Below the pieces are notes generated by a model. That model worked only from the letters and a program-made list of their open reading frames with translations, did no database searches and was not told where the DNA came from. Source: Paratractidigestivibacter faecalis (lineage in GTDB: Bacteria > Actinomycetota > Coriobacteriia > Coriobacteriales > Atopobiaceae). Taken from it: a stretch of 64,000 bases of DNA. The translations under genes and the position numbers were made by a program. Position 1 is the first letter of the stretch; each line of letters starts with the position of its first letter. The stretch is taken from assembly GCF_003416765.1 (NCBI RefSeq), contig NZ_QSNG01000001.1:1886742-1950741 (forward strand), read 5' to 3'. Positions 49,442 through 58,875 of the stretch are shown here, piece after piece.

Positions 49442-52400
49442 ATGACGAGCAAGGTAAGAAATGTCTGGGGGGGGGGTGCTTCCTTGCCAAGGCTGCCGGC
49501 CTAGCCGCCTCCGTCGCGCTGGCACTGGGCATTGGGCTTGCGACGCCGTGCACGGCCCAGGCCATTGACCTGGCCGCCCCGGAGCACAGCAAGACCATCT
49601 CGAGCAATGACGACGGGACCTACACGCTGTCCCTGGACGTCACGGGCCGCAAGGGCTCCCAGAGCGAGACCGTAACCCAGAAGACCGACATCGTCCTGGT
49701 AATGGACACATCCGGCAGCATGGACTTCCGGATGGACAAGGACAAGGACGCCCGACCCGGGGAGTCCCGACTGGATTACGCCAAGACTGCGGCAAACGAC
49801 CTGGTGAACTCCGTGGTGAAGGACGGCAGCGACGACGTCCGCGTTGCCGTTGTTTCCTTCAGCAATGACGCCCAGACCGTCGTCGGCTACAGCAGCGACA
49901 AGGGCGAGCTGCGCCGCGGCATCAACGGTCTTGGTGCCGACGACGGCACCAACTGGGAGGCCGGCCTTGCGGCGGCCAACGGGCTCACCGCAAGGGACGG
50001 TGCCAAGAAGTACGTCGTCTTCCTCTCTGACGGCGAGCCTACGTATAGGTACGAGACCGTGGAGTACTGGTTCTTCGGCTGGCACACGAAGACTGTGGTT
50101 GCCGGCTCCGGCAGGTACTACGAGCAGGCCAACTTCGACCACGCCGTGACCGAGGCCGAGAAGCGCGGAGACGCGACGCTCTTCTCCGTCGCCGTTGGCT
50201 CGACCCAGAAGGTCTCCGAGCGCATGAGCTCCTTCCAGAAGGAGGCCACCGGCTCGACCGACGGGTGCTACTCCGCCACCACGCCGGAGGCCCTCAAGCA
50301 GGCCTTTGCGAGCATCACGCAGACCATCACCCAGAGCGCCCAGTACACCAACGTCACCATGACCGACGTGCTGACCGACTACGTCGACTTTGTCGGCGCG
50401 GACGGCAACGTGCGTGTGAGCGCCCGCGACGCCGAGGGCAACGAGGTCTCGCTCTCTCCGTCCGACTACGAGCTCAGCGTGGACGCCGCCACCAAGCGCG
50501 CCACGCTGCGCTTCAGGCAGGGTCAGAACGGCCAGGCCGGCTTTGTCCTTGGCGAGGACGTCACCTACACCCTGAGCTTTGACGTCAAGCTGACCCAGGC
50601 CGCCTACGACGCCGCGGCCGCCGCCGGCAAGACCATCACGCTGCCCACCAACTCCGAGGGCAAGCTCTCCTACAGCGTGGTCAACGACAACGGCGCCGCC
50701 CAGACCGTCGTCGCCGGGGCGGATCAGTCCTACCAGCCTCAGAGCGTCGACGTGCCCGTCAACGTCGTGAGCATCCAGAAGACCTGGGTCGGCGGCACCG
50801 TGCGCCCCGACTCCCTCACCGTCGACCTTCTGCGTGACAATCAGACGTACAAGACCGTGGCGCTTGACGCGGCGGCCGGCTACAAGGCCGATGTCGTGGT
50901 GCCCGCAGGCGTTGGCGACAGCGTGTGGAGCGTGAGCGAGGCCAACGTCCCCGCCGGCTACACGCCGACCTACGGTGACGCCGTCACCAACTCCGGCACG
51001 CTGAGCATCACCAACACGTACTCCGTCTCTCCCGTTAAGGTGTATGGCAAGGAGAGCCTCTCTGGCCACAAGACCCTGACCGGCCGCACCCTCAGGGCCG
51101 GCGAGTTCCAGTTCCAGCTCAAGGACTCCCAGGGCAAGGTGGTCTCCACCGTCACCAACGACGCGGACGGCAACTTTGCCTTTGGCGACCTTGTCTTCGA
51201 CGCCGCGGGCACGTACTACTACACCGTCTCTGAGGACACCTCCCATCTGCCGGCCGGCGTCTCCGCCGTCACGACTGGCTCCAAGTCCGTCACCATCTAC
51301 GTCACCGACAACGGCGACGGCACCCTTTCCGCCGACGTCCGCAAGGACGCCCTGGAATTTGAGAACTCCTACGAGGTCAGCGCCGCCATGGTGCAGCTGA
51401 GCTTTGCCAAGAAGCTCTCTGGCCGCCCGACCGCACTTGCCGCCGGCGAGTTCCAGTTCCAGCTCAAGGACGAGCAGGGCAACGTGGTCGCCACCGCCAG
51501 CAATGACGCCGCGGGCAACGTGACCTTCCCGCGCATGGCCTTTGGCGAGGCGGGAACCTACGTCTACAAGGTCAGCGAGGTCGCGGGCAGCGCCGCGGGC
51601 GTCACCTATGACGCCGGCGTCCGCACGGTGACCATCAAGGTCACGGACGACCGCCAGGGCTCCCTCGTCGCCGAGACGAGCATCGATGGCGACACCACCT
51701 TTGCCAACACGTACAAGGCCGCTCCCGTGAGCTATGACGTGACCCAGGACGTCAAGATTTCCAAGACCCTGACCGGCCGTGCCCTCAGGGCCGGCGAGTT
51801 TGAGTTCAAGCTGGTGGAGAACGGCAACGTCGTGGCGACTGCCTCCAACGACGCAGAGGGCAAAGTGAGCTTCGGCGCCCTTGCGTACAATGAGGCCGGA
51901 ACCCACACCTATGTGGTTCGCGAGGCCAAGGGCGGCCTCGGCGGCGTGACGTATGACTCCTCCGAGCACGTGGTTACCGTCTCCGTCACCGACGACGGCT
52001 CCGGCAGGCTCTCTGCCAAGGCCACGTCCGCCGACGGCCAGATTGTCTTCAAGAACGCCTACTCCGCCGCTCCCACCTCCATCACCTTTGGTGGCACCAA
52101 GGTCCTGACCGGCGCCGAGCTCGCTGCTGGCCAGTTTGCCTTCCAGCTCAAGGACGCCCAGGGCAACGTGGTTGCCACCGCCACCAACGCGGCTGACGGC
52201 TCCCTGGTCTTTGAGCCCGTCAGCCTTGACGCGGCGGGCGAGTATCACCTCACCCTCTCCGAGGTCAATGACGCCCAGGACAACGTGACCTATGACGACC
52301 ACGTCTACCAGCTCGACGTGACCGTGGCCGATGACGGCGAGGGCAGCCTCTACGTGGCCTCCTACACCGTCGACGGCGGTACCGACCTGCCCGTCTTTGA

Positions 52401-52572
52401 GAACGCCTACGTGGCTCCCGAGGCGCCGAGCGAGCCTGCGGCCCCGCAGGCCCCGGCGGCCGTTCCCAACACCGGCGACGCCACTTCCCCAGCGCTTCCG
52501 CTGGCGATTGGCGCCTGCGCCCTCGCGGCCGCGTGCGCCGTGCTTCTCCTCGTTCGCCGTAACAACAGCTAA
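49442..52572 (+). CDS. vWA/isopeptide adhesin (pilin-like), phase-OFF by a G10 tract
   Basis: ATG 49442 has AAGGAG five bases upstream. Reading runs into a G10 tract (49467-49476) and stops at TAG 49502. The body is open in another frame from 49432 to 52572 with no ATG, GTG or TTG before the vWA motif. One added G (or two fewer) joins the start to a clear signal peptide (LAKAAGLAASVALALGIGLA) and gives 1043 residues. Then: vWA domain with MIDAS DTSGS, a Cna-B-like domain (VSIQKTWVGG), and four Spy0128/FctA-type repeats with KTLTGR, EFxFxLK and FxNxY elements. The end is VPNTGD, a hydrophobic helix and RRNNS, a sortase signal. Slippage-controlled expression is the simplest reading; a sequencing error in the homopolymer is the alternative. 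Confidence 0.88.
49467..49476. repeat. G10 homopolymer in the signal-peptide coding region
   Basis: Ten consecutive G, the longest G/C homopolymer noticed in the window, located between the start codon and the hydrophobic core of the signal peptide. Confidence 0.95.
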
Positions 52573-52584
52573 CAGCAAACCCCG

Positions 52585-52610
52585 CCTGGCGAGAGGCCCT
52601 TCTCGCCAGG
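52585..52610 (+). terminator. Hairpin after the phase-variable adhesin
   Basis: CCTGGCGAGA (52585-52594) and TCTCGCCAGG (52601-52610), 6-base loop. It contains the CTTCTCGCC word and has no long T-run. Confidence 0.6.
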
Positions 52611-52638
52611 CGGACCTCTTCCAGAAAGCAGATGCGTC

Positions 52639-52914
52639 ATGGACAAAGAAGCTCCCGTGAAGACAACCGCCGAGTACGAGGCCGCCTCTGCCTGGAAGCC
52701 CACGCCTACGGCTAGAAAGATCATCTCCTTTGTTGAGCGGCACGACGGAATGCCGTGCTCCAAGGCGCAGATTGCCGTTGCTCTGGGAAGAAACGAGAAG
52801 ACCATCGACCGCCTGATCGCCCGCATGCGCCACGAGGGCATCCTTGAGGCCGAGCCGCAGTGGGCCGAGAACGGCGGCCAGCTGGCAAACACCTATCACG
52901 TGGTCCACAAGTAG
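52639..52914 (+). CDS. Small winged-helix DNA-binding protein
   Basis: 91 residues. After about 20 polar residues comes a winged helix: ARKIISFVERHDGMPCSKAQ, IAVALGRNEKTIDRLIARM (recognition helix), HEGILEAEPQ and a beta wing (NGGQLANTYHVV). No other domain. Its place 66 bp after the adhesin, before a strong terminator, suggests local control of the surface genes, but partner sites are not known. Confidence 0.8.
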   Translation: MDKEAPVKTTAEYEAASAWKPTPTARKIISFVERHDGMPCSKAQIAVALGRNEKTIDRLIARMRHEGILEAEPQWAENGGQLANTYHVVHK

Positions 52915-52928
52915 CCATGAACTGCTCT

Positions 52929-52970
52929 GGGCGGGGCGGAGGAAGCGAAACCTCCGTCCCGCCCTTTTTT
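52929..52970 (+). terminator. Terminator between convergent surface genes
   Basis: GGGCGGG-GC-GGAGG and CCTCC-GT-CCCGCCC arms around AAGCGAAA, followed by six T. Confidence 0.9.
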
Positions 52971-52974
52971 GCCG

Positions 52975-55900
52975 CTAGCTGCGGCGAACCAGCAGGTAGC
53001 CCATGAAGGCGCATCCGGCGGAGATGCCGGCCAGGACGGCACCGATGGGAAGGCCTTCGCCGGTGGAGGGAAGTTCCTGGGGTGTGGGAAGCCTGAGGTC
53101 TGTCATGCTCACCTCCTGCACGTCGGTGACTTCGGCGACGGTGAAGTCGATGGGGTCGGCCTTGAGGTAGCCCTCGGGGGCCTCGCTCTCGGCAAGGGTG
53201 TAGGCGCCTGGGAGCAGACGCTCGATGGTGTGCGGCACCTCGTCGCTCACCCAGCTGTCGACGACCTCCTTGTTGGCGTCCAGCAGAGCGAGATGCGCGC
53301 CGGCAAGGTGCTCGCCCTTCTCGTCGAGCTTTGAGAGCCGGACCGTGGTGAAGTCGTTCGTTGCCATTGCCTCGACGGTGACGACGGGCGTGAGCTGGTC
53401 CTGGTAGCCAATCGTGAACTCATGGGGAGTCGGGTCGACGACGTAGCCGGCCGGCGCCGCGGTCTCCACGAAGGCGTAGCCCGCTCCGCCGGGAGAGAGC
53501 GCAAGGCCGTCTGCCGAGGCCATGCCGTTCTCGTCGGTGGTGACGTGGGCGACGACGTCATCCGCCTCGTGCGCGAGCGAGCCGTCGTAGTCGACGACGT
53601 CGGCCGTGGCCACGACGTCAAACTCCGCCCCGGCGAGGGCGGCACCCGTCCTCAGGTCGGTCTTGCGAATGGACGCGGAGCCCACGGCAAGCGCGTTCTG
53701 GGCCTCGGCCTCTGCCCAGACAACGGCCGTCTGCTGGTCCTCCCAGCAAACCGTGAACTCGTGCGGAGTCTCGTCCAGGACAAAGCCCTCCGGCGCCAGG
53801 GTCTCCACAAAGGCGTAGCCTGCCTCGCCCGTGCCCAGGGGCAGCCCCTCGACCGTGGCCTCGCCCTTCTCGTCCGTGGACACGTGGGCCATGACCTGAC
53901 CCTCAACGGCCTGGATGGTTCCGTCCGGGGCGACGACGTCCTGCTGCGCCACCACGTCAAACTCGGCCCCCGTCAGGGGCGTCCCGCTTTCCGACGTCTT
54001 GGTCAGTTTGGCCGACCCCGAGGCCTGCTCGTCGGAAAGGCTCGCTATGACCACGGGCGGAAGCGTGGCGTCGGCGGGCACATCGATGCGGACGTCCTCG
54101 CCTCTTAGCAGGTAGGGGGCCTGTGCGGCGACCTCATGGATGTAGTACGTGCCTGGAATCAGGCTTTGCGGCAGGGTGACGCAGCCGCTCTCGTCCGTCA
54201 CAAAGCGGTCGAGCGTGACATGGTTTGGATACCAGCTCTCCTGCGTCAGGGGGTTGCCGTCGGCGTCAAGGATCTGGAACGCAAAGCCCGGCAGCGCCAC
54301 CACCTGCCCAGAGGAGGCGTCGCGCTTCACCACCTGCAGCCTGGTTGCCAGGGCGTGGTTGTCTGCGATGTACTGCAGCTTGGCGCCGTCCGCCATCTGC
54401 TGGGCGCTGATGGTCCAGTCTCCAATGTGAGAGAAGCCCGCAGGTACCGTGGACTCGACCTCGTGAATGGTGTAGCCGCCGGCGTCGTAGGGAAGGGCGC
54501 CGTGCACGCCGGGCGCGCGGGTGCCCGTGCCAAACCAAAGCGAGCCGTCGGCGGAGGTGTCCGCAAAGCCGTAGGGGTTGGTGACGAGCTCTCCCACCAC
54601 GCCGCCCGTGGTGTTGCTGATGACCTGGAAGCGCACGCCGCCCGCCGGCTGCTCCAGGCCGGACCCCTCCTGCCCGTAGTCCTTGAACTTTGCGATCTCA
54701 AGGTCAAAGGCCACGACGTCCTCCTTGAGGGCGGATTCCATGGATATGCTGGCGATGCCGTTTTGTCCAACCTGGGCTGCCGTCGCCTCGGCCTCGAGGA
54801 CCTGCTGGCTTGCCATGTATCCCTCCGGTGCCCGAGACTCCGTCACGCGGACTCGCCCCAGAGGAAGACCGTCAAAGCTGGCCCGGCCCTCGGCGTCGGT
54901 CGTGGAGACGTGCGTGCGGCCCTGGGCGTCGACGAGCGTGAGTTCTGCCCCCGCAAGGCTCGCGCCAGGTTGGGCGGCCCCTCCCGTCGAGGAGTCCACC
55001 TTCTGGACGCGCACCTCGGCGGTTGCGGGGACGTCGTCGAGACCTACGACCTGCCCGGCCTTGGCCTCAAACTCCACCCTGCCGCTTGCGAGCAGGTAGC
55101 CGGCGGGAGCCCTGGTCTCCTGGGCGTAGTAGCGCACGCCGGGTCTGAGCGAGCAGCTGGCGCGGCCGGTCGCGTCGGTGGTGACGGTCGCGGCCAGCGC
55201 ATCGTCGCCACACTGGCGAATCTCGTAGGTGGCGCCGGCCAGGCTGTAGGCGTCGTTGCCAAACGTGAGGCTGGCGTCGGCGGAGCCCTTCTGCATCGCA
55301 ACCTCCACCTGCGGCGTCCTTCTGGTCACGAGGGACTGGGTCTGGTCGTCGGGGGAGGGCCAGATGATGGAGCTCCCGGCCTCGGGGCCTCCTCCGCCGG
55401 CGGCGACGTAGGCTGCGGACTCCGCCCGCATCTTTGCCACGGCGTCGGCGACGTCGGTGTAGATGCGGGTCAGCTCGAACTCCGCCCAGTCGAGGTCGTT
55501 CGTCTCGTAGGAGTGGGGCAGGGCAAACCAGACCACGTACTGCGTGGCCATCATGAAGTGCGAGGACGAGAGTCCGTACTCGGTCTGGTGCGTTGGGCTC
55601 CAGCCGTGGCACATGATCCAGTCAAGCGCCGGGTTGTTTGACGCGTAGCCGCCGGTGAAGACCCTGCCGGCCTCCGGCGAGTGGAGGCTCTTTGCGCCGC
55701 AGTAGGCAATGCCGTCCTCCGAGTTGACCTCAAAGTGGTGCATGCGGGAGAAGCTGTCGTTGACGTCGTCAAAGTCCGAGTAGGACGTCGCCTTGGAGAC
55801 CGTGAGCGTGCCCAGATCCTCTGCCAGGGCGGACGTCGCCGGCGCGGCGGCAAGGCCCAGGCCAAGCAGCTGGCTCAGCACCAGGAAGAGGGCCGAGAGC

Positions 55901-56145
55901 GCCGCCGCGGACCTTCTGGCCAGGTCTTTTGCCTTGCGTCTTGCAACTTCTTGCCTCGAGCGTACCGCAAGGCTCACGCGGGCGCGCCCGGCATGGCCCG
56001 CCGCTCCCGGAGCACCTCCCTGCTGGCGGTCGCCGCCGCGAAGCCTTGCGCGTGGCGACGGCCTTCGGCCTGGGCCTGCGTCCTTCTCGCCGTTCCGGAA
56101 CACGCCGTGTGGAACGCCCGCGCGGGTTCCTCTCTGCCTTTCCAT
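52975..56145 (-). CDS. Thioester/Cna-B repeat surface adhesin with LPSTG anchor
   Basis: 1056 residues from ATG 56145, which has AGGGAGG five bases upstream. The first 75 residues are Arg/Gly/Pro rich, then a hydrophobic signal core (79-105, ALSALFLVLSQLLGLGLAAA); GTG 55977 (residue 57) would give an ordinary signal peptide but lacks a ribosome site. Residues about 115-260 resemble a thioester domain: Cys149 in GIAYCG and TQYVVW at 201-206, as in streptococcal pilus-tip adhesins that bind host proteins covalently. Five or six Cna-B domains follow (VRVQKVD, LQVVKRD, LTKTSES, IRKTDL, VRLSKLD starts). The end is LPSTG (1025-1029), a hydrophobic helix and RRS. Convergent with the phase-variable adhesin. 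No sortase is in the window. Confidence 0.87.
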   Translation of the reverse strand: MERQRGTRAGVPHGVFRNGEKDAGPGRRPSPRARLRGGDRQQGGAPGAAGHAGRARVSLAVRSRQEVARRKAKDLARRSAAALSALFLVLSQLLGLGLAAAPATSALAEDLGTLTVSKATSYSDFDDVNDSFSRMHHFEVNSEDGIAYCGAKSLHSPEAGRVFTGGYASNNPALDWIMCHGWSPTHQTEYGLSSSHFMMATQYVVWFALPHSYETNDLDWAEFELTRIYTDVADAVAKMRAESAAYVAAGGGGPEAGSSIIWPSPDDQTQSLVTRRTPQVEVAMQKGSADASLTFGNDAYSLAGATYEIRQCGDDALAATVTTDATGRASCSLRPGVRYYAQETRAPAGYLLASGRVEFEAKAGQVVGLDDVPATAEVRVQKVDSSTGGAAQPGASLAGAELTLVDAQGRTHVSTTDAEGRASFDGLPLGRVRVTESRAPEGYMASQQVLEAEATAAQVGQNGIASISMESALKEDVVAFDLEIAKFKDYGQEGSGLEQPAGGVRFQVISNTTGGVVGELVTNPYGFADTSADGSLWFGTGTRAPGVHGALPYDAGGYTIHEVESTVPAGFSHIGDWTISAQQMADGAKLQYIADNHALATRLQVVKRDASSGQVVALPGFAFQILDADGNPLTQESWYPNHVTLDRFVTDESGCVTLPQSLIPGTYYIHEVAAQAPYLLRGEDVRIDVPADATLPPVVIASLSDEQASGSAKLTKTSESGTPLTGAEFDVVAQQDVVAPDGTIQAVEGQVMAHVSTDEKGEATVEGLPLGTGEAGYAFVETLAPEGFVLDETPHEFTVCWEDQQTAVVWAEAEAQNALAVGSASIRKTDLRTGAALAGAEFDVVATADVVDYDGSLAHEADDVVAHVTTDENGMASADGLALSPGGAGYAFVETAAPAGYVVDPTPHEFTIGYQDQLTPVVTVEAMATNDFTTVRLSKLDEKGEHLAGAHLALLDANKEVVDSWVSDEVPHTIERLLPGAYTLAESEAPEGYLKADPIDFTVAEVTDVQEVSMTDLRLPTPQELPSTGEGLPIGAVLAGISAGCAFMGYLLVRRS

Positions 56146-56377
56146 GCTGCCTCCCTTTGCTCAAAAACGCGGATGGGAGGCGAAGCCTAGCTGGTGACAC
56201 TTGCAGCTAGCGGACACCTGGCGGACAGGAGCCTTTCCGCACGCTTGCGGCTGGCTTTCAGGGTTTTCAACATCCCGCTGACCATGTCATTGGCAGACGG
56301 GTGGGGCCGCGGTGGGATGCAGCTTGCGGCAAAAAACGACCCTTTCCGAATCTCTTCAATTCCAACACAACTCACCC

Positions 56378-56397
56378 GGCGAGAAGGGCTTCTCGCC
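56378..56397. other. GGCGAGAAG/CTTCTCGCC hairpin upstream of tRNA-Gly
   Basis: GGCGAGAAG (56378-56386), GG, CTTCTCGCC (56389-56397). The gap 56146-56432 holds no gene; a lone TTTTCAACA occurs at 56264-56272. Confidence 0.7.
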
Positions 56398-56416
56398 GCC
56401 GCTCCGATGGCTGTGG

Positions 56417-56422
56417 TAGAAT
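56417..56422 (+). promoter_or_regulatory. -10 box of tRNA-Gly
   Basis: TAGAAT within GTGGTAGAATCAA; the same 13-base word precedes tRNA-Lys at 57931. The tRNA begins 11 bases later. Confidence 0.6.
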
Positions 56423-56432
56423 CAAAGCCCAT

Positions 56433-56507
56433 GCGGGCATCGCCAAGTGGTAAGGCATCAGCTTCCCAAGCTGACATCCGCGGGTTCGAGTCCCGTTGCC
56501 CGCTCCA
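56433..56507 (+). tRNA. tRNA-Gly (CCC)
   Basis: 75 bases including CCA. Acceptor GCGGGCA/TGCCCGC; anticodon loop TTCCCAA reads CCC; T-loop GTTCGAGTC. Confidence 0.96.
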
Positions 56508-56621
56508 TAGATGTTCGGGGCCCCGGAAGGGGCCCTTTTCATGCGCGGCCACGCCATGCGCCGGCTTGTCGTCCGGCCGCGCGAAGACCCGCCCCGCGCG
56601 GGCAGACCGAGAGGAGTCCCC

Positions 56622-57902
56622 ATGTCTCCCATTCCCATGACCGACGAGGAGTGCCGCGTTGCCACCGAGGCGCTCTCCGACCAGCTTGACCTCTATGCCG
56701 ACCTGCTGGTGAAGAAGGGTGCCGCCGTCCGGCCTGGCCAGGAGCTCGTCGTCGAGTGCCCCGTCGAGCGCGCCGACTTTGCCCGCCGCGTTGTGGCGGC
56801 CGGCTACCGCGCCGGCGCCGGCCACGTCACCGTCATCTGGGACGACGACGCCATCAGCCGCCTGACCTACGAGAACGTGGACGTCGACTGGTTCCGCCAC
56901 ACGCCCTCCTGGAAGGTCGAGCAGCTCAACTCCCTTGCCGAGGCGGGCGCCACCTTCCTCTTCCTGGAGGGCTCCGACCCCTCCGCGCTCAAGGGCATAG
57001 ACCCGGCCAAGCCGGCCGCGGCCTCCAAGGCGCGCAACACCGAGTGCAAGTCCTTCCGCGACGGAATGGACTTTGGCCGCAACGTCTGGTGCATTGCCGG
57101 CGTCCCCGTGGCCGCGTGGGCGCGCGAGGTCTTCCCCGGCGCGTCTGACGCCGAGGCCACCTACCGCCTGTGGAACCTCATCCTCTCCGTGGCCCGCGCC
57201 GACGGAGACGATCCCGAGAGCGCTTGGGAGACCCACAACGCCTCCTTCGAGAAGACCAAGCGCTTCCTCAACGGTCACCGCTTTGACTCCCTGCGCTACG
57301 AGGCGTCCAACGGAACCAACCTCGTCGTGGGCATGAACCCGGGCCACGTCTGGGACGGCGGAGCAGCCCGCACGCAGGACGGCACCACGTTCTTCCCCAA
57401 CATCCCGACCGAGGAGGTCTTCACCTCGCCGGACCGCGCCCGCGCCGAGGGCATCGTGTACTCCGCCATGCCGCTGGTCCACGCCGGCCAGATCGTGCGC
57501 GACTTCTGGCTGCGCTTTGAGGCCGGCCGCGTGGTGGACTTCGGTGCCGAGCAGGGCGCCGAGGTGCTGCGCCACATCATCGAGACCGACGATAACAGCT
57601 GCCGCCTTGGCGAGTGCGCGCTCATCTCCAAGAACACGCCCATCCGCCAGAGCGAGACCCTCTTCTTCGACACGCTCTACGACGAGAACGCGTCCTGTCA
57701 CCTGGCGCTTGGCATGGGCTTCCCGGAGTGCCTGGAGGGCGGCGTCAACCTGGGCAAGGAGGAGCTTCTCGCCCGCGGCGTCAACCAGAGCGTGGCCCAC
57801 GTGGACTTCATGATCGGCACCGACGACCTCAACGTCTGGGGCGTCTGCGAGGACGGCACCGAGGTCCCCGTCTTCGAGAACGGCCAGTGGGCCTGGGAGT
57901 AG
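56622..57902 (+). CDS. M29-family aminopeptidase
   Basis: 426 residues from ATG 56622 (GAGAGGAG upstream). Matches the AmpS/PepS (thermophilic metalloaminopeptidase) family: the N-terminal domain LVKKGAAVRPGQELVVEC, the middle EASNGTNLVVGMNPGHVWDG and FPNIPTEEVFTSPDR (metal-ligand Glu), and the C-terminal RLGECALISKNTPI, LFFDTLYDENASCHLALGMG and NQSVAHVDFMIG (His/Asp ligands). It releases N-terminal residues from peptides in the cytoplasm using two metal ions. It stands between two tRNA genes, with its own ribosome site. Confidence 0.93.
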   Translation: MSPIPMTDEECRVATEALSDQLDLYADLLVKKGAAVRPGQELVVECPVERADFARRVVAAGYRAGAGHVTVIWDDDAISRLTYENVDVDWFRHTPSWKVEQLNSLAEAGATFLFLEGSDPSALKGIDPAKPAAASKARNTECKSFRDGMDFGRNVWCIAGVPVAAWAREVFPGASDAEATYRLWNLILSVARADGDDPESAWETHNASFEKTKRFLNGHRFDSLRYEASNGTNLVVGMNPGHVWDGGAARTQDGTTFFPNIPTEEVFTSPDRARAEGIVYSAMPLVHAGQIVRDFWLRFEAGRVVDFGAEQGAEVLRHIIETDDNSCRLGECALISKNTPIRQSETLFFDTLYDENASCHLALGMGFPECLEGGVNLGKEELLARGVNQSVAHVDFMIGTDDLNVWGVCEDGTEVPVFENGQWAWE

Positions 57903-57934
57903 CCCCCCGGCGCGCCCGGGCATGGGTCCCGTGG

Positions 57935-57940
57935 TAGAAT
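57935..57940 (+). promoter_or_regulatory. -10 box of tRNA-Lys
   Basis: TAGAAT within GTGGTAGAATCAA, identical to the tRNA-Gly box; nine bases before the tRNA. Confidence 0.6.
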
Positions 57941-57949
57941 CAACCCCAC

Positions 57950-58025
57950 GCGCCGTTAGCTCAGCTGGTAGAGCAGGGGACTTTTAATCCCAAGGCCCAG
58001 GGTTCGAACCCCTGACGGCGCACCA
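57950..58025 (+). tRNA. tRNA-Lys (TTT)
   Basis: 76 bases including CCA. Acceptor GCGCCGT/ACGGCGC; anticodon loop CTTTTAA reads TTT; T-loop GTTCGAACC. Confidence 0.97.
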
Positions 58026-58035
58026 CCGCAAGGAC

Positions 58036-58078
58036 GGGGCGGCGAGAAGAGCGCTCTTCTCGCCGCCCCTGTTGTTTG
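58036..58078 (+). terminator. tRNA-Lys terminator (34-bp perfect palindrome)
   Basis: Arms 58036-58052 and 58053-58069 are complementary over 17 bp and include GGCGAGAAG and CTTCTCGCC; followed by TGTTGTTT. Confidence 0.8.
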
Positions 58079-58090
58079 AGAGGAGCTCGG

Positions 58091-58732
58091 ATGAGCCTCA
58101 ACAAGATGATCGACCACACGCTCCTGGCGGCAAACGCCACCCGCGAGCAGATTGCGCGGCTGTGCGACGAGGCGGTCGAGCACGGGTTTGCCTCCGTCTG
58201 CGTGAACTCCTGCTGGGTGGGCGCATGCGCTTCTCGCCTGACGGAGACCGACGTCAACGTCTGCACCGTCATCGGCTTCCCGCTGGGCGCCATGTCTACT
58301 GCCGGCAAGGCCGCCGAGGCCGAGGCCGCCGTCTCCGACGGCGCCAACGAGCTGGACATGGTCATCAACGTGGGCTGGCTGCTTGCCGGCGAGGACGGCC
58401 TGGTCCGGCGCGACATCGAGGCCGTGGAGGCCGCGGCCCAGGGACGCTGCGTGAAGGTCATCATCGAGACCTGCCTGCTCTCTGACGAGCAGATTGTCCG
58501 CGCGTGCGAGATCGCCGTGGAGGCCGGCGCCTCCTTCGTCAAGACCAGCACGGGCTTCTCTACGGGTGGCGCCACCGTCGAGGGCGTGGCGCTCATGGCT
58601 CGCACCGTGGCTGGCCGATGCAAGGTCAAGGCGTCCGGCGGCATTCACACAGCAGCCGAGGCCGAGGCCATGGTCGCCGCGGGGGCCTCCCGCATCGGCA
58701 CCTCCAGCGGCTTGGCCATCATCGGCGCCTGA
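58091..58732 (+). CDS. deoC: Deoxyribose-phosphate aldolase
   Basis: 213 residues from ATG 58091 (AGAGGAG upstream). TIM barrel: IDHTLLAANAT start, VCTVIGFPLGAM, ELDMVINVGWLLAGE, and the Schiff-base lysine in FVKTSTGFS, with the proton-relay lysine in VKASGGIHT. It cleaves deoxyribose-5-phosphate to glyceraldehyde-3-phosphate and acetaldehyde. No other deo gene is adjacent. Immediately downstream lie repeat elements and the IS. Confidence 0.95.
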   Translation: MSLNKMIDHTLLAANATREQIARLCDEAVEHGFASVCVNSCWVGACASRLTETDVNVCTVIGFPLGAMSTAGKAAEAEAAVSDGANELDMVINVGWLLAGEDGLVRRDIEAVEAAAQGRCVKVIIETCLLSDEQIVRACEIAVEAGASFVKTSTGFSTGGATVEGVALMARTVAGRCKVKASGGIHTAAEAEAMVAAGASRIGTSSGLAIIGA

Positions 58733-58736
58733 CGCT

Positions 58737-58770
58737 GGGGACGTTGTTAATTACCTGGTAAAAGGGACAC
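58737..58770. repeat. GGGGAC...GGGACAC element after deoC
   Basis: 34 bp starting GGGGACGTTGTTA and ending TGGTAAAAGGGACAC. The same 34 bp, with two differences, follow argH at 63707-63740. Confidence 0.9.
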
Positions 58771-58780
58771 TCGTGGTCCC

Positions 58781-58834
58781 GCAAATTGGGGACGTGTTCG
58801 TATTTGCGCAAAAACGAACACGTCCCCAATTGAA
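58781..58834. repeat. GGGGAC palindrome split by the IS element
   Basis: Arms AATTGGGGACGTGTTCGT (58784-58801) and its complement (58814-58831). The outermost bases of the right arm are found beyond the IS (TTTGC after 60280), restoring GCAAATTGGGG/CCCCAATTTGC. A near copy is at 32010-32061. Confidence 0.88.
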
Positions 58835-58875
58835 CTGCCTCCCATTTCTTGGACACGAGAAATGGGAGGCTTTTT

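Noticed and set aside
49501-52908. 1135-codon open frame antisense to the phase-variable adhesin
   Set aside because: It mirrors the repeat structure of the sense gene and has no start signal or family features.
56264-56272. TTTTCAACA near tRNA-Gly as a DnaA box
   Set aside because: A single copy without neighbours; could be chance.
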